Assembly: GCA_965652545.1 (NCBI GenBank)
Contig: CBFGWV010000091.1
Span: 1 to 15,665 of the forward strand
Direction: 5' to 3'
Length of the DNA: 15,665 nucleotides
DNA from: CBFGWV01 sp965652545
GTDB lineage: Bacteria > Pseudomonadota > Gammaproteobacteria > Competibacterales > Competibacteraceae
The translations under genes were made by a program, and so were the position numbers. Under the pieces are notes generated by a model. That model was not told where the DNA came from, searched no databases, and saw nothing but the letters and a program-made list of their open reading frames with translations. Numbering within the stretch: position 1 is the first letter of the stretch; each line of letters begins with the position of its first letter. Below are positions 9,444 to 15,665 of the stretch, piece by piece.

Positions 9444-10367
9444 TCAGGATTGCCCGACGGCGGACAGGCGCGCGCTGCGTCGGCGATGGCGTCCGCCCCA
9501 ACTGCGCAGCGGGTCGCGGGCGCTGGCCATCATGAACTCCACCAGCCGGCGCACTGCATCGGAGGCCTCCACCCGGTCATAGTGAAGCCGCGCGTACACC
9601 ATGCCTAGCGGCGGCCATAAGGTGTCGTCGTGGAGCAGTTGCAGCTCGGCCGGTACGGTGCGCTCGGACATGACCGTCACCCCAAGCCCGGCCATCACAC
9701 CAGCACGGATTCCGCCGAAACTGGGACTGGTGTAGACGATTCGCCAATCCCGTCGCAACCCATCGAGCGTGTGCAGCAGACGATTGCGGTACACGCAGCC
9801 TTGTGGGGCCACGATCAACGGCAACGGCGAGTGGTGCTGGCGGCCGCCATCGGGGCTGGTGACCCAGGCCAGGGGCTCCATCCAGCCCTGCACTTCGTCA
9901 TCCAGCGGGCGTTCGTCATGCAGGCCGAGGACCAGGTCGAACTCGCCGTTGTCCAGTCGACGCAGCAGGTTGGTCGACAGGTCGCAGCCCACGTTCAAGC
10001 CCACATCCGGATAGGCCTGGGCAAACTGCCCCAGCGACTTGGGCAGAAAGGAGCTGGCGAACTCGTTGGGGATGCCCAAACGCACGCAACCGGTGATCTG
10101 CGGCTGGGTGAGCCGGGCCGTAACCTCATCGTTCAGCGCCAGCATCTGGCGGGCGTAGGCCAGCAACAGATCGCCGTCCTCCGTCAGCCGCATCCGGCGT
10201 CCGCTGGCTCGCTGCACCAGGGCCTTGCCCAGCAGGTCTTCCAGGCGCTTGATCTGTAGGCTGACGGCAGGCTGCGACCGGCCCAGCCGGGCACCGGCGG
10301 CGGTAAAACCACCGTGTTCCGCCACGGCCACGAACGCGCGCAGCAAGTCGGTGGGAAGGTTTTTCAT
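9444..10367 (-). CDS. LysR-family transcriptional regulator (LrhA/HexA-like)
   Basis: A DNA-binding regulator of 307 residues. The winged helix-turn-helix is at residues about 5-65 (DLLRAFVAVAEHGGFTAAGARLGRSQPAVSLQIKRLEDLLGKALVQR). The effector-binding domain follows at about 90-290, with LGIPNEFASSFLPKSLGQFAQAYPDVGL and GIRAGVMAGLGVTVMSERTVP. The general pattern resembles the LrhA/HexA/PecT branch rather than E. coli GcvA, from memory of those sequences. The last 17 residues are arginine-rich (GGRHRRRSARL) and look like an unusual tail. The gene lies between gcvT (convergent) and gcvP (divergent). A box shared by the gcvT and gcvP upstream regions makes it the likely local regulator of glycine cleavage genes and of itself; this is inference. 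The ribosome site before the ATG at 10367 is weak (AGGA about 13 bases away). Confidence 0.92.
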   Translation of the reverse strand: MKNLPTDLLRAFVAVAEHGGFTAAGARLGRSQPAVSLQIKRLEDLLGKALVQRASGRRMRLTEDGDLLLAYARQMLALNDEVTARLTQPQITGCVRLGIPNEFASSFLPKSLGQFAQAYPDVGLNVGCDLSTNLLRRLDNGEFDLVLGLHDERPLDDEVQGWMEPLAWVTSPDGGRQHHSPLPLIVAPQGCVYRNRLLHTLDGLRRDWRIVYTSPSFGGIRAGVMAGLGVTVMSERTVPAELQLLHDDTLWPPLGMVYARLHYDRVEASDAVRRLVEFMMASARDPLRSWGGRHRRRSARLSAVGQS

Positions 10368-10376
10368 TTCAGATCT

Positions 10377-10441
10377 AAATCCTGCGATTATGACTATTCA
10401 TTTCTGAAATATACCGATGCGTCTTACGCTGCGCAGGATTT
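10377..10441. repeat. Perfect 10-bp inverted repeat spanning the lysR-gcvP divergent region
   Basis: AAATCCTGCG (10377-10386) and CGCAGGATTT (10432-10441) are exact reverse complements with a 45-base spacer, about 55 bp centre to centre, or roughly five helical turns. They flank the LysR-type box and the likely gcvP promoter. They could be operator half-sites for looping or a cruciform; the left copy also lies just upstream of the lysR start codon and supplies its AGGA. Confidence 0.45.
10387..10410. promoter_or_regulatory. LysR-type box in the lysR-gcvP divergent region
   Basis: This is the partner of the box upstream of gcvT (18 of 24 matches; identical CTATTCATTTC at 10394-10404). The dyad ATTCATTTCTGAAAT (10396-10410) has the ATT-N9-AAT form with T-N11-A spacing, and also contains the 11-base palindrome ATTTCTGAAAT (10400-10410). 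It lies 19 bases from the lysR start and 74 bases from the gcvP start, the classical place for a LysR-type autoregulatory and activating site. TATACC at 10410-10415 is a possible gcvP -10. Confidence 0.55.
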
Positions 10442-10484
10442 TTCCCAACGACTACAACTTGCCTAACCGCGACAGGTGCCTCCC

Positions 10485-13358
10485 ATGTCCGCCCCGTCCC
10501 TTGCCGAGCTCCAGCCCAACGGTGAATTCCCCGCCCGTCATATCGGGCCCGATCCGGACCAGCGCCGCATCATGCTCGAGCGCCTCGGCGTCGGCAGCCT
10601 CGCGGCTCTGATCGAGCAAGTGGTTCCCGGCGACATTCGCGAGAACACGCCGCCGCAACTGCCCGTCGCGCTGAGCGAGGCGGCCGCCCTGGCCGAACTC
10701 AAGGCAATGGCCTCACACAACCAGGTACTGCGCAGCTTCATCGGCCAGGGTTATTACAACTGCCATGTGCCGGCGGTGATCCAGCGCAACGTGCTGGAGA
10801 ACCCGGGCTGGTACACGGCCTATACCCCTTACCAGCCGGAGATCAGCCAGGGGCGGCTGGAGGCCTTGCTGAACTTCCAGACCATGGTGACGGAACTCAC
10901 CGCCATGGACATCAGCAATGCCTCGTTGCTGGACGAGGCGACGGCAGCGGCAGAGGCCATGGCCTTGTGCCATCGCGCTGGGCGCAAGGGCGTGGATACG
11001 ATCTTCATCGCCGAGGACTGCCACCCGCAGACGTTGGACGTCGTGCGCACCCGCGCCGAACCGCTTGGGCTGAGCGTCGTCAGCGGCGATCCGGAGCGCG
11101 ACCTCGACCCGTCCACCGTGTTCGCCGTCATGCTCCAGTATCCGGGCACGCGCGGTGTGGTGCGTGATTACCGCGCACTGGCGCGGCGGGTCAGGGATGC
11201 CGGCGCACTGGTCATCGTCGCCGCCGACCTGTTGGCCCTGACCGTGCTGACGCCGCCGGGGGAGTGGGGGGCCGACGTGGTGGTCGGCTCCAGCCAGCGT
11301 TTCGGCGTGCCTCTGGGCTACGGCGGCCCCCATGCCGGGTTCATCGCCACCCGCGATGCGCACAAACGCTCACTGCCCGGGCGTCTTGTCGGCGTCACAC
11401 AGGATGCCAACGGCGGGCCGGCTTACCGCCTTGCCCTGCAAACCCGGGAGCAGCATATCCGTCGCGAGAAAGCGACCAGCAACATCTGCACCGCCCAGGT
11501 GCTACTGGCTGTCATGGCCGGCCTGTACGCAGCCTGGCACGGTCCGGAGGGGCTGACACGCATTGCCCAGCGGGTGCACCGGTCCACCGCTGTGCTGGCG
11601 ACGGGCCTGATCCGCGAGGGCTTCGAGCTGGCGCACAGTCGCTTCTTCGACACGTTGTGCGTCAAGACCGGACCGCGCACTGCCGACATCCACGATGCCG
11701 CCGAAGCCGCCGGCATCAATCTTCGTCACCTGGACGAGGGGACGATCGGCATCAGTCTGGATGAGACGGTCACCCCTCAGGACCTCGAAGTGCTGCTCAC
11801 GGTCTTCGGTATGGCACATCCGGATATCGCGACGCTCGATGCCGCCACCGCCGACGCGCTGCCGGCGGAGCTGCGCCGCAACAGTGCGTTTCTGACCCAT
11901 CCCGTATTCCATCGCTATCGCTCGGAGACCGAGATGATGCGCTACCTGCGCAAGCTCTCGGACAAGGATCTGGCGCTGGATCGGGCAATGATCCCGCTGG
12001 GCTCGTGCACCATGAAGCTCAATGCGGCCACCGAGATGATGCCGGTGAGCTGGCCCGAGTTCGCCAACATGCACCCGTTCGCGCCGGCCGAGCAGGCGGC
12101 CGGCTACCAAGCGATGATCGACGAGCTGGAACGCGCCCTGGCGGCGGTGACCGGCTACGACGCGGTATCGCTGCAACCCAACAGCGGCGCCCAGGGCGAG
12201 TACGCCGGTCTGTTGGCCATCCGCGGCTGGCATGCCAGCCGCGGGGAAGGGCATCGCAACGTCTGCCTGATCCCCAGCTCCGCCCACGGTACAAACCCCG
12301 CCTCCGCCCAGATGGCCGGCATGAAGGTCGTCGTGGTCTCCTGTGATCGCAACGGCAACGTGGATGTCGAGGATTTGCGCACCAAAGCGGCCCAACATGC
12401 CGACAAGCTCGCCGCGGTGATGATCACCTACCCCTCGACGCACGGGGTGTTCGAGACCGCCATCCGCGAGATCTGCGCGATCATCCACGAGCACGGCGGC
12501 CAGGTGTACCTCGATGGCGCCAACCTCAACGCCCAGGTCGGTTTGTGCGCACCGGGTCATTACGGGGCCGACGTCTCTCACCTCAACCTGCACAAGACCT
12601 TCTGTATCCCCCACGGTGGCGGCGGTCCCGGTGTAGGCCCCATCGGCGTACGTGCGCACCTGGCACCGTTTCTGCCCGGGCATCGACACGGTCCGAACGG
12701 CCTGGACGCGGTCGGGCCGGTCGCTGCCGCACCGTTCGGCAGTGCCGGCATCCTGCCGATCACCTGGACCTACCTGCGCATGATGGGCCCCGATGGCCTC
12801 ACCCGTGCCAGCGAGGTGGCGATCCTCAATGCCAACTACATCGCCGCGCGCCTGAAGGACCATTATCCGGTCCTGTATACCGGGGCCCGGGGCCGGGTCG
12901 CGCATGAGTGCATCATTGACCTGCGCCCGCTCAAGGACGGTGCCGGCATCAGCGTGGAAGACGTGGCCAAGCGCCTGATGGACTACGGCTTCCATGCGCC
13001 GACCATGTCCTGGCCGGTTGCCGGCACACTGATGATCGAGCCGACCGAGAGCGAATCCCTGGCCGAAATCGATCGCTTCTGCGACGCCATGATCGCTATC
13101 CGTGACGAGATCCGACGCATCGAGGACGGCCAATGGCCGCACGACGACAACCCGCTGGTGCACGCCCCGCACACCGCAGCTGTGCTTGCCGTGGACGAGT
13201 GGACCCACCCATACAGCCGTGAAACCGCTGTGTTTCCCGGCACCGTACACCCGGCCACCAAATACTGGCCCCCGGTGGCCCGGGTCGACAACGCGTACGG
13301 CGACCGGAACCTGGTCTGCGCCTGCCCGCCGATGTCCAGCTACGAGGAAAACGCCTAA
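10485..13358 (+). CDS. gcvP: Glycine dehydrogenase (decarboxylating), fused P protein
   Basis: This PLP enzyme decarboxylates glycine and passes the aminomethyl group to lipoylated H protein, the first step of glycine cleavage. The protein has 957 residues, the same length as E. coli GcvP, so both halves (PA/PB) are fused. The N-terminal half starts with FPARHIGPDPDQ and contains SFIGQGYYNCHVP and YTPYQPEISQGRLEALLNFQTM; the C-terminal half contains GSCTMKLNAATEM near 506, QPNSGAQGEYAGL, and the PLP lysine Lys704 in NLHKTFCIPHGGGGPGVGPIGV. I chose the ATG at 10485 because AGG at 10474-10476 is eight bases upstream; an in-frame GTG at 10476 would add three residues. It is divergent from the lysR gene and transcribed apart from gcvT. 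No gcvH lies in the window, so the H protein must be encoded elsewhere. A strong hairpin follows the stop. Confidence 0.97.
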   Translation: MSAPSLAELQPNGEFPARHIGPDPDQRRIMLERLGVGSLAALIEQVVPGDIRENTPPQLPVALSEAAALAELKAMASHNQVLRSFIGQGYYNCHVPAVIQRNVLENPGWYTAYTPYQPEISQGRLEALLNFQTMVTELTAMDISNASLLDEATAAAEAMALCHRAGRKGVDTIFIAEDCHPQTLDVVRTRAEPLGLSVVSGDPERDLDPSTVFAVMLQYPGTRGVVRDYRALARRVRDAGALVIVAADLLALTVLTPPGEWGADVVVGSSQRFGVPLGYGGPHAGFIATRDAHKRSLPGRLVGVTQDANGGPAYRLALQTREQHIRREKATSNICTAQVLLAVMAGLYAAWHGPEGLTRIAQRVHRSTAVLATGLIREGFELAHSRFFDTLCVKTGPRTADIHDAAEAAGINLRHLDEGTIGISLDETVTPQDLEVLLTVFGMAHPDIATLDAATADALPAELRRNSAFLTHPVFHRYRSETEMMRYLRKLSDKDLALDRAMIPLGSCTMKLNAATEMMPVSWPEFANMHPFAPAEQAAGYQAMIDELERALAAVTGYDAVSLQPNSGAQGEYAGLLAIRGWHASRGEGHRNVCLIPSSAHGTNPASAQMAGMKVVVVSCDRNGNVDVEDLRTKAAQHADKLAAVMITYPSTHGVFETAIREICAIIHEHGGQVYLDGANLNAQVGLCAPGHYGADVSHLNLHKTFCIPHGGGGPGVGPIGVRAHLAPFLPGHRHGPNGLDAVGPVAAAPFGSAGILPITWTYLRMMGPDGLTRASEVAILNANYIAARLKDHYPVLYTGARGRVAHECIIDLRPLKDGAGISVEDVAKRLMDYGFHAPTMSWPVAGTLMIEPTESESLAEIDRFCDAMIAIRDEIRRIEDGQWPHDDNPLVHAPHTAAVLAVDEWTHPYSRETAVFPGTVHPATKYWPPVARVDNAYGDRNLVCACPPMSSYEENA

Positions 13359-13362
13359 AAGC

Positions 13363-13399
13363 AACGACGCTTGCGGTGCCCATCGCCGCGAGCGTCGTT
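13363..13399 (+). terminator. Strong hairpin after gcvP, likely rho-independent terminator
   Basis: A 14-bp stem forms between AACGACGCTTGCGG (13363-13376) and CCGCGAGCGTCGTT (13386-13399), with one G-T wobble and a nine-base loop. It begins five bases after the gcvP stop. The downstream T tract is short (TT then ATAGAAT), so termination on this strand may be partial. On the opposite strand a TTTT run follows two bases after the stem. Confidence 0.6.
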
Positions 13400-13406
13400 A
13401 TAGAAT
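13399..13406 (+). promoter_or_regulatory. Candidate -10 element of a thrC promoter
   Basis: TATAGAAT directly abuts the terminator-like hairpin; TAGAAT at 13401-13406 matches five of six -10 positions. The expected -35 falls in the hairpin loop (TGCCCA at 13377-13382, 18-base spacer, three of six matches), so the -35 is weak. The start site would lie about 40 bases before the thrC ATG. Confidence 0.35.
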
Positions 13407-13453
13407 CGGGGCCCACTTACGGATACACGCTTTCGGCGAGGCGGCGAACGACC

Positions 13454-14878
13454 ATGCGCTATATCAGTACCCGCGGCGGGCTGGCACCCCTAGGCTTCTC
13501 CGACATTCTGCTGGAGGGCCTCGCGCCCGACGGCGGACTGGCGGTCCCCGAGACCTTCCCGGTCATCGATCCGGCCACACTGGCCCAGTGGCGGAGCCTG
13601 AACTACCCGCAATTGGCCTTCGAGATCATCAGCCGTTACGCGACGGACATCCCCGCCGAAGATCTGCGGGGGCTGATCGAGGCAACCTACCGCAGCGAAG
13701 TGTTCGGCAGCGAGGCGATCACCCCGCTGCGCAACCTCGAGCCCGGCGTCCATATCCTCGGTGTGTCCAACGGCCCGACCCTGGCGTTCAAGGACATCGC
13801 CATGCAGTTCCTCGGGCAGGTGTTCCAGTACGTGCTGGAGCGCCGCGGGCTGCAACTGAATATCCTCGGCGCCACCTCCGGTGACACCGGGTCGGCCGCC
13901 GAGTACGCCATGCGCGGCAAAGACAACGTCAATGTGTTCATGCTCTCGCCGCACGGCCGCATGAGCCCCTTCCAGCGTGCCCAGATGTTCTCCCTGGATG
14001 AGCCGAACATCTTCAACATCGCGGTCGAGGGCATGTTCGACGACTGCCAGGACCTAGTGAAGAAGGTCTCCCGCGAGGACCGTGACTTCAAGACCCGCTA
14101 CCGCATCGGTGCGGTGAACTCCATCAACTGGGCGCGTATCGTCGCCCAGGTGGTGTACTACTTCAGCGGCTACTTCCAGGCCACGGCCAACGAGGACCAG
14201 GAGGTCGATTTCTGCGTCCCCTCCGGCAACTTCGGCAACATCTTCGCCGGCTATATCGCCAAGCGCATGGGCCTGCCCATCGGCCGCCTGATTCTCGCCA
14301 CCAACGAGAACGACGTGCTGGACGAGTTCTTCCGCACCGGCCGCTACCAGGTACGCCCCTCCAGCGAGGTGCACGTCACCTCCAGCCCATCCATGGACAT
14401 CTCGAAGGCGTCCAACTTCGAGCGCTACGTCTGGGACGTGCTCGATGGCGACGGCGCCAAGGTTCGCGAGCTGTTCGAAGGCATCGAGTCCAATGGCCGC
14501 TTTGCGCTGGATAGCGATACCTTGCGTGAGCGCATCCGTGCCAGCGGTTTCGTCTCCGGCTCCAGCCGGCACGCCGACCGTATGGCCACCATCCGCCAGG
14601 TGTATGACGCTCATCGCGACATCATCGACACCCACACCGCCGACGGCGTCAAGGTCGGGCGCGAACACCGCCGCGAAGGCGTTCCGCTGATCTGCCTGGA
14701 AACCGCGCTGCCGGCCAAGTTCGAGGCCTCCATCGAAGAGGCGCTGGGCTTCAAGCCGCCGCGACCGGCCGGCTTCGACAACCTCGAAACCCTGCCGCAG
14801 CGCTTCACGGTGATGACGCCGGACATCGACGAACTCAAAGCGTTCATCGCCGCCCGCGCCGAAGGGCTGCCGGCATGA
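13454..14878 (+). CDS. thrC: Threonine synthase
   Basis: This PLP enzyme converts O-phosphohomoserine to threonine, the last step of threonine synthesis, in the cytoplasm. The protein has 474 residues, close to the pseudomonad enzyme (about 469 as I recall) and longer than E. coli's 428. It begins MRYISTRGG, the usual family start. Other motifs are LAPDGGLAVPE, the PLP lysine Lys113 in PTLAFKDIAMQFLG, ILGATSGDTGSAAEYAMRG, VNSINWARIVAQVVYYF, and VPSGNFGNIFAGYIAKRMGLPI. I chose the ATG at 13454 for its family N-terminus; the ribosome site (GAGG at 13438-13441) is somewhat far. In many proteobacteria thrC follows hom, but here it follows gcvP behind a hairpin. Its TGA overlaps the next gene's ATG (ATGA), implying coupled translation with the M48 protease. 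Confidence 0.97.
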   Translation: MRYISTRGGLAPLGFSDILLEGLAPDGGLAVPETFPVIDPATLAQWRSLNYPQLAFEIISRYATDIPAEDLRGLIEATYRSEVFGSEAITPLRNLEPGVHILGVSNGPTLAFKDIAMQFLGQVFQYVLERRGLQLNILGATSGDTGSAAEYAMRGKDNVNVFMLSPHGRMSPFQRAQMFSLDEPNIFNIAVEGMFDDCQDLVKKVSREDRDFKTRYRIGAVNSINWARIVAQVVYYFSGYFQATANEDQEVDFCVPSGNFGNIFAGYIAKRMGLPIGRLILATNENDVLDEFFRTGRYQVRPSSEVHVTSSPSMDISKASNFERYVWDVLDGDGAKVRELFEGIESNGRFALDSDTLRERIRASGFVSGSSRHADRMATIRQVYDAHRDIIDTHTADGVKVGREHRREGVPLICLETALPAKFEASIEEALGFKPPRPAGFDNLETLPQRFTVMTPDIDELKAFIAARAEGLPA

Positions 14879-15657
14879 GCAGGCGCACCCTCGGCATCTT
14901 GGCACTGGCGGTCGCTCTGACCGCCTGCGCCAACTCACCCACCGGTCGCCGGCAAATGACCCTGCTCGCGCCGGACCAACTGGCCAGCCAGGGTGATGCC
15001 GCATTCGCCCAGATGACCCAGGCCAAGCCCACGGTCAACAACGCAGCGCTCAATCGTTTTATCCACTGCGTCACCGACCCGCTGCTCGCCGCCGCCGGTC
15101 AGAACCCGGCCGAGTGGTCCATCGCCGTTTTCGCCGACGACGAACCCAACGCCTTCGCCATGCCCGGCAACAACATCGGCGTGCATTCCGGCCTCAACAA
15201 AGTCGCCAGGACGCCCGACCAGCTCGCTGCCATCATCGGCCATGAAATCGCCCACGTCCTGGCCAACCACAGCAACGAACGCATTTCCCAGCAAATGGCC
15301 GTGCAAGGCGGCCTGTCCGTCGTCGATGCCCTCATCGGCAACGCCCAGACTACCCAGATCGCGGGACTCGGCGCGCAACTGGGCGTCCTGCTGCCGTTCA
15401 GCCGCGTGCACGAGCAGGAAGCCGACCGTCTCGGACTGGAGATCATGGCCCGCGCCGGCTTCGACCCCCGCCAAGCCGTCACGCTGTGGCAAAACATGCA
15501 GCAATATGGCGGCGCCGCGCCACCGGAGTTCCTCTCCACCCACCCCGCCAGCGGCAACCGCATGGCCGACCTGAACAACCGTATGCCGCAAGTCATGCCG
15601 TTGTACGAGCAGGCCAGGGCGGAGGGGAGGGCACCGCAGTGTCGATATCCGGGGTAG
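14875..15657 (+). CDS. M48 family metalloprotease lipoprotein (LoiP/YggG-like)
   Basis: A zinc metallopeptidase probably anchored in the outer membrane facing the periplasm. The protein has 260 residues (E. coli LoiP about 252 as I recall). A type II signal peptide is visible with Arg3-Arg4, a hydrophobic core and the lipobox LTAC with Cys18; Ala at the following position favours outer-membrane sorting. The catalytic HEIAH motif is at residues 123-127 (Glu124 is the catalytic base), and the downstream EQEAD motif supplies the third zinc ligand, Glu182. The C-terminal block STHPASGNRMADLNNRMP is typical of the family, which acts in envelope protein quality control. It could also be called a YcaL-like or BepA-like protease, but there are no TPR repeats, which excludes BepA. 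It overlaps thrC by four bases. Confidence 0.95.
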   Translation: MSRRTLGILALAVALTACANSPTGRRQMTLLAPDQLASQGDAAFAQMTQAKPTVNNAALNRFIHCVTDPLLAAAGQNPAEWSIAVFADDEPNAFAMPGNNIGVHSGLNKVARTPDQLAAIIGHEIAHVLANHSNERISQQMAVQGGLSVVDALIGNAQTTQIAGLGAQLGVLLPFSRVHEQEADRLGLEIMARAGFDPRQAVTLWQNMQQYGGAAPPEFLSTHPASGNRMADLNNRMPQVMPLYEQARAEGRAPQCRYPG

Positions 15658-15665
15658 TCAGATAG

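Noticed and set aside
9435..9446. Palindrome TGAAGACGTTCA between the gcvT and lysR stops
   Set aside because: Only four paired bases, three of them forced by two convergent TGA stops; too short to be a terminator.
9630..10259. Plus-strand frame of 209 codons over the LysR gene
   Set aside because: Shadow of a confident LysR-family gene; no family features.
10368..10484. Glycine riboswitch before gcvP
   Set aside because: Only 117 bases in total, mostly AT-rich promoter sequence, with no aptamer-like structure seen.
11502..13364. Long open frame (620 codons) antisense to gcvP
   Set aside because: Same reason: composition shadow of a secure gene, no ribosome site or domain.

Overview
The window looks like ordinary chromosomal DNA from a GC-rich Gammaproteobacterium. 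The evidence is the lpxA-lpxB-rnhB-dnaE order with tight overlaps, a replicative DnaE of the E. coli type, a fused glycine decarboxylase GcvP of 957 residues, and lipid A genes that imply a Gram-negative outer membrane. I cannot name the genus. I see no phage, transposon, CRISPR, tRNA or rRNA signal.

Region 1 (1-6145, + strand) is an envelope and replication operon. It holds the 3' part of lpxA, then lpxB, rnhB (start inside the end of lpxB), dnaE (ATGA overlap with rnhB) and a small exported DUF4124-like protein. The accA gene that often follows dnaE in pseudomonads and enterics is not here. Region 2 (6146-8149, - strand) holds three genes: an XRE-type regulator and a Cys-type glutathione S-transferase that form a tightly coupled pair, and further downstream a small three-helix membrane protein of unknown role. 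The Shine-Dalgarno of that membrane protein can pair with a perfect upstream complement.

Region 3 (8150-13399) is a split glycine cleavage locus. gcvT (+) converges on a LysR-type regulator of the LrhA/HexA kind (-), which diverges from gcvP (+). gcvH is absent. Upstream of both gcvT and gcvP lies the same sequence, containing the 11-mer CTATTCATTTC inside an ATT-N9-AAT dyad that fits the LysR-type T-N11-A box. This suggests that the regulator controls both gcv transcription units and itself. The divergent lysR-gcvP region also carries a perfect 10-bp inverted repeat. Region 4 (13400-15657, + strand) has threonine synthase, separated from gcvP by a strong hairpin, and overlapping by ATGA with an M48 metalloprotease lipoprotein of the LoiP/YggG kind.

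The protein functions are conventional. The observations most worth following are the shared LysR-type box of the split gcv locus, a bulky residue (Phe) at the acyl-chain ruler position of LpxA together with Tyr at a usually conserved His position, and the sequestered ribosome binding site of the small membrane protein. I did not find convincing evidence of a wholly new system.
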